Of a DNA stretch of 43,522 nucleotides, positions 15,461 through 22,694 are shown piece after piece; within the stretch, counting starts at the first letter, position 1, and each line of letters starts with the position of its first letter. This DNA comes from JAOPZW01 sp036379935 (GTDB lineage Bacteria; Actinomycetota; Thermoleophilia; Solirubrobacterales; Solirubrobacteraceae): assembly GCA_036379935.1 (NCBI GenBank), contig DASVFT010000173.1, positions 1 through 43,522 on the forward strand, in the 5' to 3' direction. Under the pieces are notes generated by a model. It did no database searches, had not been told where the DNA came from, and saw nothing but the letters and a program-made list of their open reading frames with translations. Made by a program: the position numbers and the translations under genes.

Positions 15461-17437
15461 CTACTCCTCGTCGCCGCGCTCGGCCACCTTCTGCTTGAGC
15501 TCCTCCATGACCGCCGGGTCGCGCAGCGTGGTGACGTCGCCGAGCTCGCGCCCCTCGGCGATGTCGCGCAGCAGGCGGCGCATGATCTTGCCCGACCGCG
15601 TCTTGGGCAGGTCGCCCGACCAGATGATGCGCTTGGGGCGCGCGAGCTTGCCGATCCGCACGGCCACGTGCTCGCGCAGCTCGGTGACCCGGTCGTCGTC
15701 GCCCTCGAGGTCGCCCTCGAGCGTCACGTAGGCGACGATCGCCTGCCCCGTGTCCTCGTCGGTCTGGGCCACCACGGCGGCCTCGGCCACCTTCGGGTGG
15801 GCGACGATGGCCGACTCGACCTCCGCCGTCGAGAGGCGATGCCCCGAGACGTTGATGACGTCGTCGACGCGCCCGACGATCCAGACGTAGCCGTCGGCGT
15901 CCTGGCGCGCCGCGTCGCCCACGAGGTAGGTCTCCTTGCCGAAGCGCGAGAAGTACGTCTCCACGAAGCGATCCTCGTCGCGGTAGAGCGTGCGCAGCAT
16001 GCCGGGCCACGGCTCGCGGATGACGAGCAGGCCCTGCTCGTCGACGATCTCGTTGCCGTCGTTGTCGACGACGGCCGCGTCGATCCCGGGAAGCGGCGTC
16101 CCGGCCGAGCCCGGCTTCGCGGGCTGGGCGCCGGGCAGCGTGGTGATCATGATGCCGCCGGTCTCCGTCTGCCACCACGTGTCGACGATCGGGCAGCGCC
16201 CGCCGCCAATGACCTTCCAGTACCACAGCCACGCCTTGGGGTTGATCGGCTCGCCGACGGTGCCGAGCAGGCGCAGCTTGGACAGGTCATGGCGCTCGGG
16301 GTACTGCGCGCCCCACTTGATGCAGGCGCGGATCGCGGTGGGCGCGGTGTAGAAGAGCGTCACGCCGTAGCGCTCGCACAGCTCCCACCAGATGTCCTTG
16401 TCGGGGTAGTCGGGCGCGCCCTCGTACATCACCGAGGTGGCGGCGTTCATGAGCGGCCCGTAGACGATGTAAGAGTGGCCGGTGACCCAGCCGACGTCGG
16501 CCGAGCACCACCACACGTCGTCGTCGGCCTTGAGGTCGAAGACGTGCTTGTGCGTCCAGGCGACGTGCGTCAGGTAGCCGCCGGTGGTGTGCAGGATGCC
16601 CTTCGGCTTGGCCGTCGAGCCCGAGGAGTAGAGGATGTAGAGCGGGTGCTCGGCGTCCAGGGCCGCCGCCTCGCATTCGTCGTCGGCGGCCTCCAGCGCC
16701 TCGTGGTACCAGACGTCGCGCCCGTCCTTCATCGGAGCGTCGACGTTCGTGTGCTGGACGACGAAGATCGTCTGGAGGGTCTCGAGGTTGCCCATGACCT
16801 CGTCGACCTGCTGCTTGATCGGCGCGGTCTGGCCCTTCCGCCGCGCGCCGTCGACGGTGATGAGCGCCTTGGCGTCGGAGAACTCCATGCGCTCCTTGAC
16901 GGCCTCCGGGCTGAAGCCGCCGAAGACGACGTTGTGCGGCGCGCCGATGCGCGCGCACGCCAGCATGGCCACGACGACCTCGGGGATCATCGGCAGGAAG
17001 ATGCCGACGACGTCGCCGGCCTCGACGCCGTGGTCCTTCAGGGCGTTGGCGAAGCGCTTGACGTCGCGCAGCAGCTCCTCGTAGGTGACGTCGCGCTCCT
17101 CGCCCTCCTCGCCGCGCCAGTGGAAGGCGACCCGGCTGCCCAGGCCGTTCTCGACGTGACGGTCAAGGCAGTTGTAGGACGCGTTGATCTTGCCGTCGAC
17201 GAACCACTTGTAGAACGGCGGGTTGGAGTCGTCGAGGATCGTCTGGGGCTCCTCGAACCAGTCCAGCGCCTTGGCCTGCTTGGCCCACCACCCCGCCGGA
17301 TCCTTGGCCGCGGCCTCGTGCTCGGAGGTGTCCTTGATCAGCGCCGAGCGTACGAAGTCCTCGGGTGGCTCGAACCATTCCTGGTCGAGGAGCTCGCCCA
17401 GCTCCTGCTCGAGCGTCGCGCTCTGACCGTCCGGCAT
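15461..17437 (-). CDS. acs: Acetyl-CoA synthetase
   Basis: A 658-residue AMP-forming acetate-CoA ligase: acetate + ATP + CoA to acetyl-CoA. Family landmarks include the N-terminal ACAS segment (WFVDGKINASYNCLDRHV), YSSGSTAKPKG, TAPTAIRACIKWG, DTWWQTETGGIM, WIVGRVDDVINVSGHR and the acetylatable active-site lysine in LPKTRSGKIMRRLLRDI. The Trp in WWQTETG is the acetate-pocket marker that distinguishes Acs from longer-chain enzymes. GAGAGGAGAG precedes the ATG at 17437. The acetate permease gene lies 80 bases upstream on the same strand, separated by a strong hairpin, so acs is either read through or has its own promoter. Confidence 0.97.
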   Translation of the reverse strand: MPDGQSATLEQELGELLDQEWFEPPEDFVRSALIKDTSEHEAAAKDPAGWWAKQAKALDWFEEPQTILDDSNPPFYKWFVDGKINASYNCLDRHVENGLGSRVAFHWRGEEGEERDVTYEELLRDVKRFANALKDHGVEAGDVVGIFLPMIPEVVVAMLACARIGAPHNVVFGGFSPEAVKERMEFSDAKALITVDGARRKGQTAPIKQQVDEVMGNLETLQTIFVVQHTNVDAPMKDGRDVWYHEALEAADDECEAAALDAEHPLYILYSSGSTAKPKGILHTTGGYLTHVAWTHKHVFDLKADDDVWWCSADVGWVTGHSYIVYGPLMNAATSVMYEGAPDYPDKDIWWELCERYGVTLFYTAPTAIRACIKWGAQYPERHDLSKLRLLGTVGEPINPKAWLWYWKVIGGGRCPIVDTWWQTETGGIMITTLPGAQPAKPGSAGTPLPGIDAAVVDNDGNEIVDEQGLLVIREPWPGMLRTLYRDEDRFVETYFSRFGKETYLVGDAARQDADGYVWIVGRVDDVINVSGHRLSTAEVESAIVAHPKVAEAAVVAQTDEDTGQAIVAYVTLEGDLEGDDDRVTELREHVAVRIGKLARPKRIIWSGDLPKTRSGKIMRRLLRDIAEGRELGDVTTLRDPAVMEELKQKVAERGDEE

Positions 17438-17484
17438 GTGGCTCTCCTCTCTACAGGGGCGTCGTGCTCCCTCGGTACCCGAAT

Positions 17485-17513
17485 CATGCCGCGCCGACGA
17501 GCGGCGCGGCATG
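17485..17513 (-). terminator. Stem-loop after the acetate transporter gene
   Basis: A perfect 12-bp stem (CATGCCGCGCCG with its complement) with a 5-base loop starts 4 bases after the satP stop. No U-run follows. It lies in the 80-base gap before acs and may reduce or process the joint transcript. Confidence 0.7.
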
Positions 17514-17517
17514 CCGG

Positions 17518-18171
17518 TCAGCGGTTCAACGGCCCGACGGGCAGAATCGTGCGCCTGAACGTGCTGTTCGTCACCGCGGCGAACGACGCGTACCAGGCGG
17601 CAGCGGCAGTGGCCAGGCCGAGCCAGCCGCCGACCTTGATGATGCCGGTGTGCGCGCCGGCGTTGCCGATGCCGAGCACGAAGAACGTCGCGGCCAGCAG
17701 CACGAAGACGAGCGAGACCGCCGCCGTGGTGCGCAGCGACGCGATGAACATGTACGTCGTGAAGATGCCCCACGCGATGAGGAACAGCCCCACGGCATGG
17801 CCGGCGTCGGCCTTGGGCACGCTCTTCTCGAAGAACTGCACGAAGGCCCAGAACGACAGCCAGAACGCGCCGTAGGAGCTGAAGGCCACGGCGCCGAATG
17901 TGTTGCCGGTGCGGAACTCCCACATGCCGGCGAGGAGCTGGGCCAGGCCTCCATAGGCCAGGGCCAGTCCGAAGACGATCGGCTCGCCGCCCTTGCCGAT
18001 GAGATCGGCGTTGAACATGCTGAGGACGAAGGTCGTCAGCGCAAAGGCGGCGAGGCCGAGCGGGCCGGGATCCGCGATCGGGGACGGAACGAACTGCACT
18101 CGCTCGGTCGCCGTCCTGCCGGCGGTCGGCTCGAAGCGCCGCTCGGTCTGTCCTGCGGTGCCTGCTTCCAT
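17518..18171 (-). CDS. Acetate uptake transporter (SatP/YaaH, GPR1/FUN34 family)
   Basis: A 217-residue integral membrane protein with six hydrophobic helices. The family motif at the start of helix 1 is present as DPGPLGLAAFALTTFVLS (consensus NPAPLGL), and FNADLIGKG and WEFRTGNTFGAVAFSSYGAFW are further hallmarks. It should import acetate or succinate with protons. It lies directly upstream of acs on the same strand, a natural pairing of uptake with activation. GAAGGG precedes the ATG at 18171. A hairpin follows the gene. Confidence 0.93.
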   Translation of the reverse strand: MEAGTAGQTERRFEPTAGRTATERVQFVPSPIADPGPLGLAAFALTTFVLSMFNADLIGKGGEPIVFGLALAYGGLAQLLAGMWEFRTGNTFGAVAFSSYGAFWLSFWAFVQFFEKSVPKADAGHAVGLFLIAWGIFTTYMFIASLRTTAAVSLVFVLLAATFFVLGIGNAGAHTGIIKVGGWLGLATAAAAWYASFAAVTNSTFRRTILPVGPLNR

Positions 18172-18232
18172 GAGATCCCTTCCTCGGTCGAGGTTGTGAC
18201 CTCGTGCTCCCCGTCACGAGCAGGGTCCTACG

Positions 18233-18270
18233 GCCCGACTGTCGGGCATCGAACACGCGCGCCGAGCGCG
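18233..18270 (-). terminator. Two adjacent hairpins after the unknown membrane-protein gene
   Basis: CGCGC-GCCGA-GCGCG (18256-18270) and GCCCGA-CTG-TCGGGC (18233-18247) lie within 42 bases downstream of the stop at 18274. Further small dyads (18190-18203 and 18201-18220) precede satP. Together they probably terminate the membrane-protein transcript. Confidence 0.5.
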
Positions 18271-18273
18271 CGG

Positions 18274-19248
18274 TCAGAAGCGACGCTTGCGCTTCTTCTT
18301 CTTGGAGGTGGCGTGCTCGGTGCCCGCCGCGGCGGCGTCCGGGCGCCGCGGCTTGGGCGGCGCCGGCGGCGGTGCCTTGGCCGCGGTCGGCTCGCGGCGC
18401 GCGGGTCTGGCGTCGGGCGCCTCCTCGCCGCCGCCACGGGCCGCCGCACGCTGCTCGCGCAGCTGCTGCTGCGACGGCCACGGCTGGGCCTCGCCGGTGG
18501 CCCACGCGGCCGGCACGTTCGGCCAGCGTCCGAGGATCAAAAAGCCCAACGCGCCGAGCCAGAAGACGCGGATGATCCCCTGCTGGTCGAGGGGCAGGAC
18601 GAAGGTGACGCCGACGATGATCCCGAGGACGCCCATGAAGCGCGTGAGCAGGCCCACGCGCATCGCGTTCAGGGCGATGAGCACGAAGGCGAAGCCGAGC
18701 GCGAGCGCCGCAACCTGCCAGATCACCTGGCCGATGAGGCTGATCGGCGGGCTCAGCGCGTCCGTGGCCGCCGAGTTCGTGTGGTCGGCGGCGTCCACGA
18801 AGCCGGCGGCCCCCACGTAGCGCGCGATCTCCGACACGGCACGGCCGGCGCCGAAGCCCACCGCACCGACCGCGGCCATGATCAGCGCGACCTGCTGGAG
18901 CTCGGGCCGCCGCGCCCGGGTAGCGCGGAACAGGTAGGCCATCACGAAGTAGATCGCCACCGAGCCGAGGGCGAAGAGGAGCGCTCCGACGATCGGCAGC
19001 GCGGGATCCTTCCCCACCTCGAGCGTGTAGGCGGCGATCCGGCCGGGCGGAATCGGCTGGCCCGCAGCGGTGCGGCTCATGGTGTCGACGACCGTGAGGA
19101 TCTTGTCGTCGAACTGGCCCGAGCTGGGCTGGCCGAGGGTGGTGAGCAGGACCCCGCCGATGGTCAGGACGGCCGCGGCGATCGACGCGATCGCGGCACG
19201 CTGACGGTGCTCGGCTTCCCAAGCGAGGATCTCCTGCGGCGAGGCCAC
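18274..19248 (-). CDS. Multi-pass membrane protein of unknown function with poly-basic tail
   Basis: I do not recognise a family. The protein has 324 residues. An N-terminal helix (about 20-40), a loop of about 40 residues and then about five more hydrophobic helices up to residue 245 suggest six transmembrane segments. The last 80 residues are cytosolic, Pro/Ala-rich and end in KKKKRKRRF, which could hold the protein to nucleic acid or acidic lipid. The start is the GTG at 19248: TACAAT, a good -10 hexamer, ends 8 bases before it, and there is no Shine-Dalgarno. It is divergent from the CBS gene, with overlapping promoter elements. Confidence 0.82.
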   Translation of the reverse strand: MASPQEILAWEAEHRQRAAIASIAAAVLTIGGVLLTTLGQPSSGQFDDKILTVVDTMSRTAAGQPIPPGRIAAYTLEVGKDPALPIVGALLFALGSVAIYFVMAYLFRATRARRPELQQVALIMAAVGAVGFGAGRAVSEIARYVGAAGFVDAADHTNSAATDALSPPISLIGQVIWQVAALALGFAFVLIALNAMRVGLLTRFMGVLGIIVGVTFVLPLDQQGIIRVFWLGALGFLILGRWPNVPAAWATGEAQPWPSQQQLREQRAAARGGGEEAPDARPARREPTAAKAPPPAPPKPRRPDAAAAGTEHATSKKKKRKRRF

Positions 19249-19256
19249 GGGCGCGG

Positions 19257-19262
19257 ATTGTA
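19257..19262 (-). promoter_or_regulatory. -10 hexamer TACAAT for the unknown membrane-protein gene
   Basis: TACAAT ends 8 bases before the GTG at 19248, so the transcript would start at or next to the start codon. It lies 8 bases from the oppositely directed TAGTCT, so the two promoters should compete for polymerase. Confidence 0.6.
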
Positions 19263-19270
19263 TGCGGAGG

Positions 19271-19276
19271 TAGTCT
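19271..19276 (+). promoter_or_regulatory. -10 hexamer TAGTCT for the CBS-pair gene
   Basis: TAGTCT ends 9 bases before the GTG at 19286. A GGAGG at 19266-19270 is too far (15 bases) to serve as an ordinary ribosome-binding site. Confidence 0.45.
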
Positions 19277-19285
19277 TTCGCGACC

Positions 19286-19735
19286 GTGGAGATCCGCGAG
19301 GTCATGACCGAGTCGGTCGTCACGGCGACGCCCGACGCCCCCGTGCGCCACATCGCCGAGCTGATGCGCGAGCGCAACGTCGGCTCGGTCGTGCTCGTCG
19401 ACGACGCCGGCCTTCCGATCGGGTTCATCACCGATCGCGACCTCGCGGTCAGCGTCCTGGCCGATGGCCACGACGGCGACGCCCCCGCCGGCGGTCACGC
19501 CTCCAGTCCCGTGGTCACCGGCGAGCCGGGGATGGACGTCACCGAGGCGACCAAGCTCATGGTCGACAATGGCGTGCGCCGCCTGCCGATCGTCGACGGC
19601 GAGCGACTCACCGGCATCGTCACGCTCGACGACCTCGCCGTGCGCATCGGCGACCTCGAGATCGCCGCCTCGATCACCGCCCAGGTCACGCGCGCCGCGC
19701 TGCCCGGCTTCTACTTCTTCGACCGCGGCGGCTGA
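19286..19735 (+). CDS. CBS-domain-pair protein
   Basis: A 149-residue protein made of two CBS domains and nothing else. The first begins VREVMT-like (EIREVMTESVVTATPDAPV) and ends with IGFITDRDLAV. The second ends with RLPIVDGERLTGIVTLDDLAV. Such stand-alone pairs bind adenine nucleotides or SAM and regulate partner enzymes or channels. No effector can be read from the sequence. The start is the GTG at 19286, which gives the usual family N-terminus. It is divergent from the unknown membrane protein, which could be its partner (inference), and converges on the alpha/beta hydrolase gene. Confidence 0.9.
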   Translation: MEIREVMTESVVTATPDAPVRHIAELMRERNVGSVVLVDDAGLPIGFITDRDLAVSVLADGHDGDAPAGGHASSPVVTGEPGMDVTEATKLMVDNGVRRLPIVDGERLTGIVTLDDLAVRIGDLEIAASITAQVTRAALPGFYFFDRGG

Positions 19736-19746
19736 TCCGCGGCGCC

Positions 19747-20487
19747 TCAGGGCGACGCCAGCAGGACGCGGGCCGCGGCGGCGAGGTCGCCGTCGACGGC
19801 GCGGTGGGCGGCGGGTAGGAGGGCGGTCAGCGCCTCGGCCGCCGCGACGACGTGGGGCGGCGACCCCGGAGCGGTGAGGACCACGGTGGGCATGTCGAGC
19901 GCGCGCAGATCGCGGCGAGTGGCCGGCCAGCTCGCCAGGCCGGCGTAGTCGGCGAAGAACCCGCGGTGCGCGGCGCGAGCCCGCGCGAGGGCCGCGGCGT
20001 CGACGCGACCGCCGAGCCACGCCTCCACGCCGGCCTCGGGACCGCCCTCGCGCATGGCCGCCTCGAGCTCGGCGCGCTGGGCGGCCAGCCGCTCGGTCGC
20101 TTTGGGCACGAACATGAACAGCGGCGGGTTGGAGAGTACGGCGCCGCTCACCAGGGCCCGGTGGCGCTTGGCGAGGTCGAGGGCGACGAGCGCGCCGAAG
20201 CCGTCGCCGCACACGAGCGCCGGGCCCGGTTCGACCGCCCGCAGGAGCGCGGCCGCGTCCTCGGCCTGCTCCTCCACCGTGGTCGCCACATAGGGCTCGG
20301 GCGCGCCGCTCGACCCGTAGCCGCGGCGGTCGTAGGCGATGACACGCGCCTCCTCGGCCAGCGCCTCGGCCACCGGCGCCAGCGCCTCTGCGTCGGCTGC
20401 GATCCCATGCACCAGCAGCACGACGGGACCGGCGCCGCGCTCGACCACGTTCAGCGTGACGCCCGCTCCTTCCACGCTCGGTGCCAT
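19747..20487 (-). CDS. Alpha/beta hydrolase
   Basis: A 246-residue alpha/beta-hydrolase-fold protein. It has the oxyanion block VVLLVHGIAADAEA and the strand VIAYDRRGYGSSGAPEPY. The nucleophile elbow reads VCGDGFGALVA, so the nucleophile would be Asp (G-D-G-F-G) rather than Ser, as in dehalogenases and epoxide hydrolases. The C-terminal half is Ala-rich, and its acid and His positions are less clear. I start at the ATG at 20487; an in-frame ATG at 20496 is also possible. Only 16 bases separate this start from the divergent small gene, so their promoters must extend into each other's coding sequence. It is not linked to any pathway here. Confidence 0.85.
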   Translation of the reverse strand: MAPSVEGAGVTLNVVERGAGPVVLLVHGIAADAEALAPVAEALAEEARVIAYDRRGYGSSGAPEPYVATTVEEQAEDAAALLRAVEPGPALVCGDGFGALVALDLAKRHRALVSGAVLSNPPLFMFVPKATERLAAQRAELEAAMREGGPEAGVEAWLGGRVDAAALARARAAHRGFFADYAGLASWPATRRDLRALDMPTVVLTAPGSPPHVVAAAEALTALLPAAHRAVDGDLAAAARVLLASP

Positions 20488-20490
20488 GGG

Positions 20491-20496
20491 TAGCAT
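20491..20496 (+). promoter_or_regulatory. -10 hexamer TAGCAT for the 88-residue protein gene
   Basis: TAGCAT ends 7 bases before the ATG at 20504, with no ribosome-binding site; a leaderless transcript is predicted. Confidence 0.45.
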
Positions 20497-20503
20497 TCTT
20501 GCG

Positions 20504-20770
20504 ATGGAAGGCTTCGGCGGCATGTTCGGAGATCCCGACGAGCTTCAGCGCCGGATGGCGGAGTTCGCCGAGCAGCTCCAGGGTCAGCAGCGCCTGGCGT
20601 GGGCCGACAACGCGATCAAGCTCGCGGTCGACCTCACCGTGGCGGCCATCAACCGCGTCAACATCCAGGGCACCACGGCTGAGCAGGCCGAGCAGATCCG
20701 CAGCGTGATGGCGGTCGTGTTCCCCGAGGCGGTCACGCTCGTGCGCGAGGCGCGGCAGGGGCTTCAGTAG
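20504..20770 (+). CDS. Small helical protein of unknown function (88 residues)
   Basis: I recognise no family. It starts MEGFGGMFGDPDELQRRMAE and is predicted to form three helices with no Cys, signal or membrane segment. The Gly/Met-rich opening and helix are faintly like YbaB nucleoid proteins, but the rest does not fit. Support for a real gene comes from good codon use, the -10 hexamer 7 bases upstream and the tight divergent arrangement with the hydrolase gene. Its last 38 bases overlap the convergent membrane-protein gene. Confidence 0.65.
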   Translation: MEGFGGMFGDPDELQRRMAEFAEQLQGQQRLAWADNAIKLAVDLTVAAINRVNIQGTTAEQAEQIRSVMAVVFPEAVTLVREARQGLQ

Positions 20771-21749
20771 CCCGCGCGCCGGCAGCGCCCTGGCGGTCGG
20801 CCTTGCCGGCCGCGATGACGTCCTTGAACGAGCGGAAGCGGAACACGGTGGCCAGCAGCACGAAGCCGAGGCCGAGGCTGAAGGCGCCAATGGCGATCTG
20901 CTGGCCGACCGAGTAGGCGGCCACCGTCGCCGTCGCGGCGCTGGGGGCGAAGACCTGGACGAGGAAGGCCTGCTGCACGCCGGCCCCGCCGGGCGTGAAC
21001 GGCACCGCCGCCGCCACCGCGTTGACGCCGAGCACGAGCAGCACGTTCTTCACCGACCCGCCGATGTTGAACGCCTCGAGGAGGAACCAGAACGCGGTGA
21101 ACCGAAGGCCCCACGCCCCGAGCTGGATCAGCCACACCTCGCGGAAGTAGCGATGGCGGTCACGCAGGATCGTGAACCCCTGGCGGACGCGCGCCCAGAA
21201 GGCGCGCACCCGCCGCGACAGCAGCGCGAAGCCGGCCAGGCCGAGCACGCCAAGCAGCGTGATCACGAACAGCGTGAACCGCGGGTGGCCGGCGAAGAAG
21301 GCGAGGTCGAAGGCGTGGAGCTTGGAGAAGTCGGGCGGTTTGGGAAACACTCCCTGCGTGAAGGCGAAGGTGAGGATGAAGACGGCCATCGTCGCGTCGA
21401 ACACCATCTCGACGAAAGTGGCCGCGGCGACCGCCGGGTAGCTCGAGTGCGGGATCGAGCTCTTCGTCAGGAAGAGCCGGATGACGTCGCCGCCGCGCGC
21501 CGGGATCACGTTGTTGAAGCCGTAGGCGGCGATGTAGGCGGCCCAGATGCGCCTGAACTCGATGCGCTCGTCCGGATAGGCGGCGCGCAGGATGTGGAAG
21601 GCGGCCCGCGAGCGGACGCTCAGGTAGGCCCCGAACGCGATCAGCGCGATGAGCAGCGCGCCGAACTGGATGTCGGCCAGGCTCGAGAAGAACTCGCCGA
21701 CGGCGCCGAAGAAGCTCGAGATGTCGTCGCCGAGGGACGCGAGGGGCAC
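20733..21749 (-). CDS. Lysylphosphatidylglycerol-synthase-TM/UPF0104-type membrane protein
   Basis: A 338-residue multi-pass membrane protein (seven to eight helices). It has the family hallmarks YGFNNVIPARGGDVIRLFL and VAAAVPFTPGGAGVQQAFLV. This domain is the flippase half of MprF and also occurs alone, where it is thought to move lipid or lipid-linked glycan across the membrane; no catalytic synthase half is present. The C-terminal 30 residues are a loose Ala/Arg tail. The start is the GTG at 21749, 5 bases after the HAD gene stop, with AGGGG just before it. It is probably in an operon with the HAD gene. Confidence 0.87.
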   Translation of the reverse strand: MPLASLGDDISSFFGAVGEFFSSLADIQFGALLIALIAFGAYLSVRSRAAFHILRAAYPDERIEFRRIWAAYIAAYGFNNVIPARGGDVIRLFLTKSSIPHSSYPAVAAATFVEMVFDATMAVFILTFAFTQGVFPKPPDFSKLHAFDLAFFAGHPRFTLFVITLLGVLGLAGFALLSRRVRAFWARVRQGFTILRDRHRYFREVWLIQLGAWGLRFTAFWFLLEAFNIGGSVKNVLLVLGVNAVAAAVPFTPGGAGVQQAFLVQVFAPSAATATVAAYSVGQQIAIGAFSLGLGFVLLATVFRFRSFKDVIAAGKADRQGAAGARATEAPAAPRARA

Positions 21750-21754
21750 AGCCC

Positions 21755-22414
21755 CTAGGTTACGCGCGCCTCCAGCCCCAGCGCCCGCCATATCGCGGGA
21801 TCCTCGAGCGAGCTCCCGACGACGTCGGCCTCGAGCGCGATCCCCGGCAGCGAGGGGACGCCGATGGTCAGCGCGCCGGCGGCGCGGCCGGCGGCCACCC
21901 CTGTCGGGGAGTCCTCGAGCACCGCGCAGTCCCGCGGCTCGGCGCCCAGCGCCGCGGCGCCGGCGAGGTAGGGGTCGGGCGCCGGCTTGGGGCGAGCGAC
22001 GTCGTCGGCCGTGACGATGACCGCGAACGCGTCGTCCAGCCCCGCGCTGCGCAGGCCGCGCTCGACGAAGCGCCGGCGCGCGTTGGAGACCAGCGCGACC
22101 GGCACGCCCGCGGCTTCTAGCGCCGCCAGCAGGGCCACCGCGCCCGGCATGGGCTCGGCCCCCGCCACCTCTTCGATGGCCAGCTCGTAGAGCTCGTCGC
22201 TCAGCCCCGGCCCGGGACGCCCGAGCATGCGCTCGAGCTTCGCCGCCGCCGCGGCGGGCGCGGTGCCCAGCAGCTCGCGCTTGTGCTCCATGGTGAAGGT
22301 CTGCCCGTAGCGTGCGAACAGCGCGGTCTCCGCGCGCGTCCACGCCGGCTCGGTGTCGAGCGTGAGTCCGTCGTTGTCGAAGAGCACCGCGGCAGGAGGC
22401 ATGAAGCGCGGCAT
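21755..22414 (-). CDS. HAD-superfamily hydrolase (phosphatase/phosphoglucomutase-like)
   Basis: A 219-residue HAD protein with a C1 helical cap. Motif I is VLFDNDGLTLDTE with both catalytic Asp residues, motif II is ALVSNARRR, motif III is the Lys in RPKPAPDPY and motif IV is VLEDSPTGVAAG. This pattern fits beta-phosphoglucomutase-like sugar phosphatases. The substrate is not predictable. Two starts are possible, ATG at 22414 or at 22402; I keep the longer. It is divergent from the LapA-like gene with only 21 bases between starts, and is followed closely by the flippase-like gene. Confidence 0.9.
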   Translation of the reverse strand: MPRFMPPAAVLFDNDGLTLDTEPAWTRAETALFARYGQTFTMEHKRELLGTAPAAAAAKLERMLGRPGPGLSDELYELAIEEVAGAEPMPGAVALLAALEAAGVPVALVSNARRRFVERGLRSAGLDDAFAVIVTADDVARPKPAPDPYLAGAAALGAEPRDCAVLEDSPTGVAAGRAAGALTIGVPSLPGIALEADVVGSSLEDPAIWRALGLEARVT

Positions 22415-22421
22415 GATGGCG

Positions 22422-22427
22422 TAAGGT
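22422..22427 (+). promoter_or_regulatory. -10 hexamer TAAGGT for the LapA-like gene
   Basis: TAAGGT ends 8 bases before the ATG at 22436. A GGGG run touches the start codon, too close for normal ribosome binding, so a leaderless start is favoured. Confidence 0.45.
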
Positions 22428-22435
22428 CGCCGGGG

Positions 22436-22681
22436 ATGAGCACGCCCGAGCCCGAGCCCAAGCGACGCGACCTCACCTCCAAGACGGTGGCCGCCGTCGC
22501 CGTGGCCATCCTGCTCATCGCGTTCGGGGTCTCCAATCGCGACGACGTCCCCATCGACTGGCTCGTAGGCACCACCGACACGCCGCTGATCATCGTCATC
22601 GTCGCCAGCGCCTTCCTCGGCGCGATCCTGGGCGGCTTGGCGGTGCGGCGCGGCTCGCGCCGCACCCAGCGCGACGACTGA
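22436..22681 (+). CDS. LapA-domain (DUF1049) membrane protein
   Basis: An 81-residue protein with two transmembrane helices (about 17-35 and 48-68) joined by SNRDDVPIDWLVGTTDTP. This matches the LapA/DUF1049 pattern, in which N.....V.....G..... links the two helices, and a basic tail (RRGSRRTQRDD) follows. LapA is linked to lipopolysaccharide assembly in proteobacteria; in a Gram-positive lineage the role is unknown. The start is the ATG at 22436. It converges on the peptidase T gene. Confidence 0.85.
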   Translation: MSTPEPEPKRRDLTSKTVAAVAVAILLIAFGVSNRDDVPIDWLVGTTDTPLIIVIVASAFLGAILGGLAVRRGSRRTQRDD

Positions 22682-22694
22682 CGGCCGCGGCCGC

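Noticed and set aside
15461..20890. Very long minus-strand open frame (about 1,800 codons)
   Set aside because: Only its last 658 codons encode a protein (acs). The upstream part is Arg/Ala/Gly-rich shadow translation running antisense to or out of frame with other recognisable genes.
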